This document shows, piece by piece, positions 6,168-12,406 of a stretch of DNA of 12,875 bases (position 1 is the first letter of the stretch; each line of letters begins with the position of its first letter). Both the position numbers and the translations under genes were made by a program. Source of the DNA: 70-18 sp041691815 (GTDB lineage: Bacteria > Pseudomonadota > Alphaproteobacteria > Acetobacterales > Acetobacteraceae); NCBI GenBank assembly GCA_041691815.1, contig JBEPTZ010000126.1:1-12875 (forward strand). Direction: 5' to 3'. The notes below the pieces were generated by a model. That model was given only the letters and a program-made list of their open reading frames with translations, had not been told where the DNA came from and searched no databases.

Positions 6168-7214
6168 ATGACCGAATCGCGCGCCAGAATCGGATTTTTC
6201 GAGCGGTTTTTGACGCTTTGGGTCGCGTTTTGCATCGTCGCCGGTATCAGTCTGGGTACCATAGTACCCGCGCCGTTCCATCTGCTCGGCAGCATGAACC
6301 TCGCCAGGGTGAACATTCCGGTTGCGCTGCTGATCTGGCTGATGATCGTGCCGATGCTGCTGCGGGTCGATTTCGCCGCCATCGGCCAGGTGGCGCAGCA
6401 CTGGCGCGGCATCGCGGTGACGCTCGGGGTCAACTGGCTGGTCAAGCCGTTCTCGATGGCGGCGCTTGGCTGGCTGTTCATCGGCGTGGTGTTCCGCCCC
6501 TGGCTGCCGGCGGCGCAGATCGACAGTTATATCGCCGGGCTGATCCTGCTGGCCGCAGCGCCCTGCACCGCGATGGTGTTCGTCTGGTCCGGGCTGGCCG
6601 ACGGCGAGGCGAATTTCACCCTCAGCCAGGTGGCGCTGAACGACGCCATCATGGTGGTGGCATACGCGCCGGTGGTCGGGATTCTGCTGGGATTGTCAGC
6701 GATTACCGTGCCTTGGGATACCCTGCTGCTGTCGGTCGTGCTGTATATCGTGGTGCCGGTGATCGCCGCGCAACTCTGGCGCCGGCGGCTGCTGGCGCGG
6801 CGGCGATTGGAGTCGGTATTGGCGGCACTGCACCCGGTGTCGCTGTGCGCGCTGCTGGCCACCCTGGTGCTGCTGTTCGGCTTTCAGGGCGGCGAGATCC
6901 TGGCGCAGCCGCTGGTGATCGTGATGCTGGCGGTGCCGATCATCATCCAGGTGTATCTCAACGCCGGCATCGCCTATCTGGCCAACCGGCAATGCGGCAG
7001 CGCGCACAGCGTGGCCGGGCCGTCGGCGCTGATCGGGGCGAGCAATTTCTTCGAACTGGCGGTGGCCGCGGCGATCAGCCTGTTCGGCTTCCAGTCCGGC
7101 GCGGCCCTGGCCACCGTGGTCGGCGTGCTGGTGGAGGTGCCGGTGATGCTGTCGGTGGTGGCGATCGTGATGCGCAGCCGGGTCTGGTACGAACGCGGCG
7201 CCCAACGCCGCTGA
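6168..7214 (+). CDS. arsB: ACR3-family arsenite efflux permease
   Basis: 348-aa inner-membrane protein with about ten hydrophobic segments, the normal size for ACR3 (BART superfamily) transporters that export arsenite. Diagnostic residues are C133 in AAAPCTAMVFVW and the acidic E323 in GVLVEVPVML, corresponding to the conserved Cys and Glu needed for As(OH)3 transport in characterised Acr3 proteins. SQVALNDAIMV and PSALIGASNFFELAVA are also family segments. ATG 6168 precedes a short basic N-terminus, but no good ribosome site is seen (the leader is C-rich with CCTCCAG repeated at 6141 and 6161). No arsR or arsC flanks it. An antimonite or related metalloid specificity is possible. The symbol is the common name in annotation; acr3 is equally used. 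Confidence 0.9.
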   Translation: MTESRARIGFFERFLTLWVAFCIVAGISLGTIVPAPFHLLGSMNLARVNIPVALLIWLMIVPMLLRVDFAAIGQVAQHWRGIAVTLGVNWLVKPFSMAALGWLFIGVVFRPWLPAAQIDSYIAGLILLAAAPCTAMVFVWSGLADGEANFTLSQVALNDAIMVVAYAPVVGILLGLSAITVPWDTLLLSVVLYIVVPVIAAQLWRRRLLARRRLESVLAALHPVSLCALLATLVLLFGFQGGEILAQPLVIVMLAVPIIIQVYLNAGIAYLANRQCGSAHSVAGPSALIGASNFFELAVAAAISLFGFQSGAALATVVGVLVEVPVMLSVVAIVMRSRVWYERGAQRR

Positions 7215-7230
7215 ACCAGCGACGTTGGGC
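7200..7230. terminator. Hairpin between convergent ACR3 and peroxiredoxin genes
   Basis: GCCCAACG (7200-7207) pairs perfectly with CGTTGGGC (7223-7230). An inner stem CGCTG/CAGCG (7209-7213 with 7217-7221) leaves a 3-nt loop. The hairpin overlaps the ACR3 stop codon. Only short T runs follow on either strand, so it may be a weak bidirectional terminator. Confidence 0.55.
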
Positions 7231-7244
7231 TTGATATCAATCGC

Positions 7245-7727
7245 TTACAGCGCGGCGAGGATCGCCTCGGCGCGGCTGACGTCGAAACCGCCGGGGGCTT
7301 CGACGGCCAGATGGGTCACGCGGCCGTCCTCGGCGACCAGCGCGAAACGCTGGGCGCGCACGCCCATGCCGCGCGGCACCAGGTCCAGTTCCAGGCCCAG
7401 CGCCTTGGTGAAGGCGGCCGAGCCGTCGGCCAGCATGATGATGCCGTCGCCGACCTCCTGGCTCTTGCCCCAGGCGGCCATCACGAAGGCGTCGTTCACC
7501 GCCATGCACACCACGCTGTCGACGCCCTTGGCCTTCAGGGCTGCGACATTCTGAACGAATCCAGGCAGATGCTTGGCGCTGCAGGTGGGGGTGAAGGCGC
7601 CTGGCACGGCGAACAGCACCACTTTCTTGCCCTTGAAGATGTCGTCGGTGGCGATCTCCTTGGGGCCATCGGCGGTGCCCTGCATGAGTTTCATCGACGG
7701 GATGGTGTCGCCTACCTTGATGGTCAT
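7245..7727 (-). CDS. Type II (Prx5-like) peroxiredoxin
   Basis: 160-aa cytoplasmic thiol peroxidase that reduces hydrogen peroxide and organic hydroperoxides. PGAFTPTCS (42-50) places the peroxidatic cysteine at C49. C74 in VVCMAVND sits 25 residues later, as in plant/bacterial type II enzymes where it serves as resolving cysteine; reduction would be by glutaredoxin/glutathione or thioredoxin. The later motifs AAWGKSQ, LADGSAAFTKALGL and RGMGVRAQRFALV complete the family signature. No signal peptide. It is transcribed alone, divergent from yqgE across 142 bp and convergent with ACR3. Confidence 0.93.
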   Translation of the reverse strand: MTIKVGDTIPSMKLMQGTADGPKEIATDDIFKGKKVVLFAVPGAFTPTCSAKHLPGFVQNVAALKAKGVDSVVCMAVNDAFVMAAWGKSQEVGDGIIMLADGSAAFTKALGLELDLVPRGMGVRAQRFALVAEDGRVTHLAVEAPGGFDVSRAEAILAAL

Positions 7728-7751
7728 CGCGATTCGCGTCCTCGGGTTCGC

Positions 7752-7770
7752 CGGGCGGCCGATCCGCCCG
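7752..7770. promoter_or_regulatory. Small inverted repeat in the peroxiredoxin/yqgE divergent region
   Basis: CGGGCGG and CCGCCCG flank a 5-nt centre, 25 bp upstream of the peroxiredoxin start. It could be an operator or part of the 5' leader. In such GC-rich DNA short pairs arise by chance. Confidence 0.2.
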
Positions 7771-7869
7771 TAATGGCCAGACTCCTAACCGCAGATGCCG
7801 CCGGAGTCACGCCGTCGCCGCATGCAGGGGGCGCTTGCGCCGGGCGCGGACACCGCCAAGATAGCAACC

Positions 7870-8532
7870 ATGGCACGCAAACCGACTCCGATCGACGACG
7901 ATGACGACGACGACGAGGCCCCGCGGCTCGCGGCACCCGGCCCGGCGATGATCCGCGCCGCTGGCGAGGTGCCGGGCGAGACCTCGCTGACCGGGCAGGT
8001 GCTGATCGCCATGCCCAGCCTGCTGGACCCGCGCTTTGCCCACAGCGTGATCTATATGTGTGCCCATTCCGCCGATGGCGCGATGGGCATCGTGATCAAC
8101 CGGCCGCTGGCCCAGCCGAGTTTCGAGGACCTGCTGAAGCAGCTGGAAGTGGCGCCGGTGCCGCCGGCGCGCAGCATCCGGCTGTGCAGCGGCGGGCCGG
8201 TGGACAATGCCCGCGGCTTTGTGCTGCACAGTGCGGACTGGACCGGCGAAGGCAGCCTGCGGGTGAACCAGGAGATGGCGCTGACCGCCAGCCTGGACGT
8301 GCTGAAGGCGATCGCCAACGGCGGCGGGCCGGTGCATGGGCTGCTGGCGCTGGGTTATGCCGGCTGGGGGCCGGGGCAGTTGGACGACGAAATCCAGCAG
8401 AATGCCTGGCTGTCGGCGCCGGCCGATGCCGAGCTGCTGTTCGATGGCGCGCCGGATACCGCCTGGCGACGGGCGCTGGCCAGGCTCAGGATCGATCCCA
8501 TGCTGCTGTCGGGTTCCGCCGGCCACGCCTGA
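7870..8532 (+). CDS. YqgE/AlgH family protein
   Basis: 220-aa protein of the DUF179 (YqgE/AlgH) family. LTGQVLIAMPSLLDPRF, SVIYMCAHSADGAMGIVINRPL (two adjacent runs) and LCSGGPVDNARGFVLHS are the conserved stretches, followed by GYAGWGPGQLDDEI near the C-terminus. Function remains uncertain; an early link to alginate regulation gave the AlgH name. ATG 7870 was chosen; the frame continues upstream to 7795 with Arg-rich, non-family sequence, and ATG 7948 would remove an acidic leader that includes seven consecutive Asp. That acidic tail is not part of the conserved domain and is likely disordered. Confidence 0.92.
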   Translation: MARKPTPIDDDDDDDEAPRLAAPGPAMIRAAGEVPGETSLTGQVLIAMPSLLDPRFAHSVIYMCAHSADGAMGIVINRPLAQPSFEDLLKQLEVAPVPPARSIRLCSGGPVDNARGFVLHSADWTGEGSLRVNQEMALTASLDVLKAIANGGGPVHGLLALGYAGWGPGQLDDEIQQNAWLSAPADAELLFDGAPDTAWRRALARLRIDPMLLSGSAGHA

Positions 8533-8563
8533 AGGGTTGGCTGCCGCGACAAGTGAAGACTCA

Positions 8564-8617
8564 CAAAGAGACGGAGAGGCGGAGAGGTGATTTTCTCTTC
8601 GCCTCTCCTTCTCTTTG
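8564..8617 (+). terminator. Long purine/pyrimidine hairpin after yqgE, probable terminator and possible dispersed repeat
   Basis: An 18-bp arm at 8564-8581 (CAAAGAGACGGAGAGGCG) pairs with 8600-8617 with one mismatch. The loop contains TTTTCTCT. Only a short T-containing stretch (TTGGCTGTCTTT) follows. It is less GC-rich and lower in complexity than the surrounding coding DNA. Confidence 0.6.
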
Positions 8618-8673
8618 TTGGCTGTCTTTCCGGCTTGATGCGCGATAGCCAGGCCTCCGGCTTCGCCGCTATG

Positions 8674-8696
8674 CTCCGTGCCTGACCCTCACGGAG
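8674..8696 (+). promoter_or_regulatory. Stem enclosing the ribosome-binding site of the serine hydrolase gene
   Basis: CTCCGTG (8674-8680) can pair with CACGGAG (8690-8696), which contains the GGAG Shine-Dalgarno sequence 7 nt before ATG 8704. In the folded mRNA the ribosome site would be hidden. Whether this is regulatory is unknown. Confidence 0.35.
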
Positions 8697-8703
8697 CCCC
8701 CGC

Positions 8704-9627
8704 ATGTCCCGCGCCGCTGCTGAAGCCGAGATTGCCCGCATTGCGGGATACGCCGAGGGCGATGTCGGGTTTGCTGCCCGGCATCTGGGCAGCGGCGCCG
8801 CGCTGACGCATCGCGGTGGCGAGGGGTTTCCGATGGCCAGCACGATCAAGGTGCCGCTGGCGCTGACCATTCTGGAGATGGTGGATCAGGGGCGGTTGCG
8901 GCTGGAGCAGATGGTGGCGGTGGAGGCGGTGGAGATGAATCCGTCGGCGCCGATCGGCGAGGAATTCTTCTATCCCGGGCTGTCGCTGTCGCTGCTGAAC
9001 CTGCTGGAGCCGATGATCACCCGCAGCGACAATACCGCGACCGATGTGCTGTTCCGGTTGGCCGGCGGGCCGGCGGCGGTGGCGGCGTGGCTGGCGCGGC
9101 AGGGGATCGCCGGGATCACCCCGAGTCGCAGCGTGCGCGATCTGCTGATCGTGTTGTATGGCCTCGATCCTGGCCCGCAGGTAGCGTTGCGCGATGCGTT
9201 GCGGGCGCTGTCGCCGGCGGAACTGGCTGCGGCGCGGGCGCGGGCGCAGGGCAGAAACCCGGCCTATTCCAGCGATCCGCGCGACCAGGCGACGCCGGAC
9301 GGGATGGTGGCGTTGCTGGCCAGGCTGTTCCATGCCGAGGGGATCAGCCAGGCTGCCAGGGCGACACTGTTGCCGATCATGGGCCGCACCAGCACCGGGC
9401 TGCATCGCATCGAGGGGCGGTTGCCGCCGGGGGTGCCGGTGGCCAACAAGACCGGCAGCGCCTCGGGCACCACCAACGATGTCGGCATCGTCACCCTGCC
9501 CGGTGATCTGGGTGCTGTGGCAATGGCGGTCTACGTGAAGGACTCGGCGCTGCCGCCGGCCGAGCGCGAGGTGGTGATCGCCAATGTGGCGCGCACCGCA
9601 TACGACTATTTCGTACTGGGTATGTAG
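8704..9627 (+). CDS. Class A beta-lactamase-like serine hydrolase without signal peptide
   Basis: 307-aa protein of the beta-lactamase2 (PF13354) class. The nucleophile motif is S46-T-I-K49 in MASTIKVPL, SDN is at 108-110 in TRSDNTA, and the third motif is K249-T-G in NKTGSASGTTND. DQATPDGM (194-201) matches the class A RDxTTP segment. Between SDN and this segment the usual ExxLN omega loop is not recognisable; instead a long charged insertion occupies about 140-193. The N-terminus is neither basic-hydrophobic nor lipobox-like, so secretion is not predicted. Lactam hydrolysis is therefore unproven; a cytoplasmic esterase, amidase or peptidase activity is equally possible. The start is supported by GGAG at 8693-8696. 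It is monocistronic between two hairpins. Confidence 0.82.
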   Translation: MSRAAAEAEIARIAGYAEGDVGFAARHLGSGAALTHRGGEGFPMASTIKVPLALTILEMVDQGRLRLEQMVAVEAVEMNPSAPIGEEFFYPGLSLSLLNLLEPMITRSDNTATDVLFRLAGGPAAVAAWLARQGIAGITPSRSVRDLLIVLYGLDPGPQVALRDALRALSPAELAAARARAQGRNPAYSSDPRDQATPDGMVALLARLFHAEGISQAARATLLPIMGRTSTGLHRIEGRLPPGVPVANKTGSASGTTNDVGIVTLPGDLGAVAMAVYVKDSALPPAEREVVIANVARTAYDYFVLGM

Positions 9628-9654
9628 CCGCGCCTGATGGATGAAGTTTTTTTG

Positions 9655-9690
9655 CTTCTTTGTCTTCAAACAAAGAAGTCTTTCTTGCTC
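9655..9690 (+). terminator. Intrinsic terminator after the serine hydrolase gene
   Basis: CTTCTTTG (9655-9662) pairs with CAAAGAAG (9671-9678) around an 8-nt loop, followed by the T-rich run TCTTTCTTGCTC. A T7 tract also precedes the stem (9648-9654 region). The AT-rich sequence stands out from its surroundings and resembles a dispersed repeat. Confidence 0.6.
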
Positions 9691-9692
9691 TC

Positions 9693-9714
9693 GGCTGTTT
9701 CGGTGTAAACAGCC
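9693..9714. promoter_or_regulatory. Candidate TetR operator
   Basis: Perfect 8-bp arms GGCTGTTT (9693-9700) and AAACAGCC (9707-9714) flank a 6-bp centre, 5 bp before the regulator's ATG. Position and symmetry fit autorepression by the TetR-family protein encoded directly downstream. Confidence 0.55.
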
Positions 9715-9719
9715 TTAAC

Positions 9720-10367
9720 ATGAGGTTCACCAACGAAGCAGGCGGCCGGCGCGACCGCTATCATCACGGCAATCTGCGCGAGGCGTTGGTGGCCACGGCG
9801 CTGGACCTGATTGCCGAGCGCGGCCCGGCGGGGTTTGCGTTCGCCGAGGTGGCGCGGGCCGCCGGGGTGAGTCCGGCGGCGCCGTATCGGCATTTTCGCG
9901 ACCTGAATGCGTTGCTGGCCGAGGTGGCGCAGCGCGGGTTTGCGCAGTTTGCCGAGGCGCTGGCGGCCGGGCGGGCGGAGGGTGGCGCCGACCCGGTGCG
10001 GGCGCTGGAGCGGTGCGGGCGGGCGTATCTGAGTTTCGCGCGGCGGGAGCCGGCGTATTACGCGGCGATGTTCGAGACCGGGCTGACGCTGGAGGCCGAT
10101 CCGGCGGTGCGCAGTGCGTCGGAGCGGGCGTTTTCGGTGTTGCGTGAGGCGGCGGAGGCGGCCTGCGCGGTGGCGCCGGCCGGCCGCCGGCCGCCGGCGA
10201 TGATGGTGGCGTTGCATCTGTGGGCGATGGCGCATGGCATTGTGTCGCTGTTCGTCGGCGGCGGGCGGCGGTTGCCGATGTCGCCGGAGGAATTGCTGGA
10301 GGCCGGGGCGCTGATCTATCTGCAGTCGCTGGGCTTGGCCGGCGGGCCGGGAAATTCGACCGGCTGA
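9720..10367 (+). CDS. TetR/AcrR family regulator with WHG-type C-terminal domain
   Basis: 215-aa transcription regulator. The N-terminal DNA-binding domain follows YHHGNLREALVATALDLI and carries the helix-turn-helix FAFAEVARAAGVSPAAPYRHF (given in runs FAFAEVARAAGV and SPAAPYRHF, about 39-59). The ligand domain contains the PF13305-like stretch AYLSFARREPAYYAAMFE. ATG 9720 is chosen over an in-frame TTG at 9660 because the extra residues would be encoded by the terminator and operator. The target genes are unknown; candidates are itself, the hydrolase upstream and the DUF2852 gene 105 bp downstream. Codons are strongly GC-ending, like the host genes. Confidence 0.93.
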   Translation: MRFTNEAGGRRDRYHHGNLREALVATALDLIAERGPAGFAFAEVARAAGVSPAAPYRHFRDLNALLAEVAQRGFAQFAEALAAGRAEGGADPVRALERCGRAYLSFARREPAYYAAMFETGLTLEADPAVRSASERAFSVLREAAEAACAVAPAGRRPPAMMVALHLWAMAHGIVSLFVGGGRRLPMSPEELLEAGALIYLQSLGLAGGPGNSTG

Positions 10368-10380
10368 GGCGAGGTAGCGC

Positions 10381-10409
10381 TTGAAATCGGTTTTGTGCCG
10401 GGCCATGAT
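10381..10409 (+). promoter_or_regulatory. Possible promoter of the DUF2852 gene
   Basis: TTGAAA and CATGAT are spaced by 17 bp (5 of 6 and 4 of 6 matches to sigma-70 consensus). AATGT and ACATT then flank a 5-bp centre at about 10413-10427. Weak evidence for independent transcription after the TetR gene. Confidence 0.3.
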
Positions 10410-10472
10410 GTAAATGTGCTTAACATTCATCTCCCCGGCGATGGTCGCCATGGGAGGCAGACGGAGGCGTCG

Positions 10473-10946
10473 ATGGTCCTCGCTGAGAAGGTGGACGAGT
10501 TCGGGCGGGGCGGCTGGATTGTCGCCACGGTGCTGGGATTCTGGCTGTTCTGGCCGGTGGGGCTGGCGGTGCTGGCGTTCCTGATCGGCAGTGGTCGGAT
10601 CCGGAGTTGGCGGCGTTGCGGGCCGGGGCGCTGGTATTACCATGCCACCGACGGCGCTCCTGCCGCGGGTGCTGCCGGCAATGGCTCGGCTGGCAACGGT
10701 TGGGGCAGCGGCAGTCCGTGGGGGCGTGCCTGCGGCTGGGGCCGCCGGTCGGCGCCGCCGCCGAGCGGCAACCATGCGTTCGACGATTATCGGGCCGAGA
10801 CGCTGCGGCGGCTGGAGGCGGAGCAGCAGGAGTTCGTGGAATATCTGGAACGGCTGCGGCGGGCCAAGGACAAGGCGGAGTTCGACCAGTTCATGGAAGA
10901 GCGGCGGCCGCGGCCACCGATGCCGGAGCAGCCGGCGCCGGGCTGA
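10473..10946 (+). CDS. DUF2852 family small membrane protein
   Basis: 157-aa protein. One hydrophobic segment (about 15-40, WIVATVLGFWLFWPVGLAVL) is followed by an Arg/Trp/Gly-rich linker and a conserved charged C-terminal helix AFDDYRAETLRRLEAEQQEF then LRRAKDKAEFDQFMEERRP, which together match the alphaproteobacterial DUF2852 family (PF11014). The tail is Pro-rich. Its function is unknown. A strong GGAGG at 10463-10467 fixes ATG 10473; the frame is open further upstream to 10395 without family residues. Likely inner-membrane anchored with the helix in the cytoplasm. Confidence 0.88.
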   Translation: MVLAEKVDEFGRGGWIVATVLGFWLFWPVGLAVLAFLIGSGRIRSWRRCGPGRWYYHATDGAPAAGAAGNGSAGNGWGSGSPWGRACGWGRRSAPPPSGNHAFDDYRAETLRRLEAEQQEFVEYLERLRRAKDKAEFDQFMEERRPRPPMPEQPAPG

Positions 10947-10977
10947 TCGCGAAACATTGACGACAGGCGATGCTGGG

Positions 10978-11023
10978 CGCTCCCCAGCGGCTCACGGCTA
11001 ACACCGTGGGCCGCTGGGGAGCG
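10978..11023 (+). terminator. Strong 20-bp hairpin after the DUF2852 gene
   Basis: The arm at 10978-10997 pairs along all 20 positions with 11004-11023 (one pair is G-U in RNA), leaving the 6-nt loop CTAACA. No U-tract follows. Likely a terminator or 3' stabilising structure 31 bp after the stop codon, though an independent palindromic repeat is possible. Confidence 0.6.
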
Positions 11024-11130
11024 GTATTCGTGCATTTCAGGGGGTTGACGGCCAAAATGGCGGTCCGCTATCGCGACCGGCTCAGGGACAAAATGACGAC
11101 CGATGTTGTTGACCACGATCGGCCGCCGTG

Positions 11131-11159
11131 TTTTCCTGGAACCCTAAAAAGGCAATAAT
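11131..11159 (+). promoter_or_regulatory. Probable promoter of the M91 peptidase gene
   Basis: AATAAT (11154-11159) matches the -10 consensus at 5 of 6 positions, with TTTTCC 17 bp upstream as a poor -35. The AT-rich patch is unusual locally. Transcription would start within or beside the palindrome at 11162-11176. Confidence 0.35.
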
Positions 11160-11161
11160 TC

Positions 11162-11176
11162 GTTACGTTACGTAAC
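11162..11176. promoter_or_regulatory. Repeated palindrome GTTACGTTACGTAAC, operator candidate
   Basis: GTTAC occurs twice in tandem and GTTACGTAAC (11167-11176) is a perfect 10-bp palindrome. It sits right after the likely -10 element and just before GAGGA (11181-11185), so a bound protein would block transcription of the peptidase gene. The regulator is not in the window. Confidence 0.45.
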
Positions 11177-11193
11177 CTCCGAGGAACGCCGGC

Positions 11194-11808
11194 ATGGTCC
11201 TTACCGTCTCCGATACCCCGTATGCGGACATAAAAATCAAAGTCGATCAGGCCGTGAGTCCAATGTTCGGGGCGCTGGTCAAGGATGCGCTGGCAAAGAT
11301 CTACAGCAAGCCGAACGGCAAGATCCTGATCGACCGCATCGTCAATGAAGGCGCCGTCAACGCTACCATCCAGGCCAAGGTCGTGATCATGCGGGCGGCG
11401 AGCATGGAATACGGCGATATTCCCAATAAGAACAGGCGGGACTGGAAGGGCGGCTCGAAGGCGGTTCGCCTGAGCGAGGCAAAGGCGAGCAATGGTACCG
11501 GCACCGGCACCGCGGTGTACTGGAACCCGAACACCATCGAAACACCGGATGGCGCACGGCCCAGTTTTGTCGCTCTGGCGCACGAACTCTGCCATGCGCT
11601 GCATAATCTGAACGGCAACGCCATCGCGCTGCTGCGCAGCGAGGAGGAATGGACGGTCGGACTGAACGCCCAGTTGGCGAATGGCCCGAACGAGAACCAG
11701 ATTCGGTTCGAGCATGGCGTGTCGCATCGGGCGACCTATATTTCCGAAGACTTCGATCTCGCCCATGATGAGGGCGCGTTTGGGGCGCTGTTCGTCAAGC
11801 CCGGGTGA
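11194..11808 (+). CDS. M91-family (NleD-like) zinc metallopeptidase, effector or toxin candidate
   Basis: 204-aa protein with a zincin motif HELCH (130-134) in FVALAHELCHALHN, followed by EEEWTVGLN (150-158) and ENQIRFEHGVSHRATY (167-182). This order matches PF14891 (peptidase M91), the family of the E. coli type III effector NleD that cleaves host MAP kinases. H130 and H134 should bind zinc with E131 catalytic; a glutamate at 150-152 is the likely third ligand (inference). There is no signal peptide, and no secretion or immunity gene is adjacent. GAGGA at 11181-11185 supports ATG 11194. One 60-base row here (11281-11340) has 33 G+C, against 41 in a DUF2852 row (10801-10860), which hints at transfer. 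The gene stands alone, with its own promoter and operator candidate. Confidence 0.78.
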   Translation: MVLTVSDTPYADIKIKVDQAVSPMFGALVKDALAKIYSKPNGKILIDRIVNEGAVNATIQAKVVIMRAASMEYGDIPNKNRRDWKGGSKAVRLSEAKASNGTGTGTAVYWNPNTIETPDGARPSFVALAHELCHALHNLNGNAIALLRSEEEWTVGLNAQLANGPNENQIRFEHGVSHRATYISEDFDLAHDEGAFGALFVKPG

Positions 11809-11907
11809 CCGTTGTTCGGCGCGTAATCCCGAAGCCCGCTGGCGACGCGAGAGCGCTCACCGGCGCGCTTTGGTCGCATCCATTGGCTGCTGGTTTGGTA
11901 CCCTGAT

Positions 11908-12405
11908 TCAGGCCGGCGTGTGATGCCGCCCGCGGTCATCACGCTCCAGCGCGCCCCAGCGGGCGGCGGCGGCTTCGTCGTCTTCGCGGGCATCCACCCA
12001 GGTTTCGGCGCCGTCGGCGAAGCGCTCTTTTTTCCAGAACGGGGCACGGGTTTTCAACCAGTCGATCAGGAAGGCGGTGGCGTCCAGCGCCGGCTGGCGG
12101 TGGCCGGCGGCGGCCAGCACCAGCACGATGTTGTCGCCGGGTCGCAGCGGGCCGACGCGGTGGATCAGCGTGCAGCCGAGCAGCGCCCAGCGGCGCCCGG
12201 CCTCGGCGGCGATGCGGGCCATCGCACGCTCGGTCATGCCGGGGTAGTGCTCCAGGGTCATGCTGGCGAGCGCGCGGTCATGCACGGTGCCGCGCACGGT
12301 GCCGACGAAGCTGCCGATGGCCCCGATGTCGTGGCGGCCGGCGGTGAGGGCGGCGGTTTCGGCGCCGATATCGAAATCCGCCGACTGCACGCAAATGCGC
12401 GTCAT
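11908..12405 (-). CDS. moaE: Molybdopterin synthase catalytic subunit MoaE
   Basis: 165-aa large subunit of molybdopterin synthase, which with MoaD thiocarboxylate converts cyclic pyranopterin monophosphate to molybdopterin. Family motifs: FVGTVR (33-38), LEHYPGM (51-57), IHRVGPL (81-87) and LKTRAPFWKKE (117-127) with the catalytic lysines K118 and K125. The C-terminal tail (about 140-165) is charged. The start lies 1 bp after the moaD stop, so the two subunits are co-translated. It converges on the M91 gene across 99 bp in which no clear terminator is seen. Confidence 0.96.
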   Translation of the reverse strand: MTRICVQSADFDIGAETAALTAGRHDIGAIGSFVGTVRGTVHDRALASMTLEHYPGMTERAMARIAAEAGRRWALLGCTLIHRVGPLRPGDNIVLVLAAAGHRQPALDATAFLIDWLKTRAPFWKKERFADGAETWVDAREDDEAAAARWGALERDDRGRHHTPA

Positions 12406-12406
12406 G

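Noticed and set aside
6155..7234. Plus-strand 359-codon frame overlapping the ACR3 gene
   Set aside because: Arg/Gly/Ala-rich alternative frame; the ACR3 frame has clear membrane segments and conserved Cys and Glu.
9666..10775. Minus-strand 369-codon frame opposite the TetR gene
   Set aside because: Arg/Pro/His-rich antisense shadow of a high-GC gene without domain features.
10970..11158. Short 62-codon frame between DUF2852 and the M91 gene
   Set aside because: It begins inside the 20-bp hairpin, has no ribosome site and matches no recognised family.
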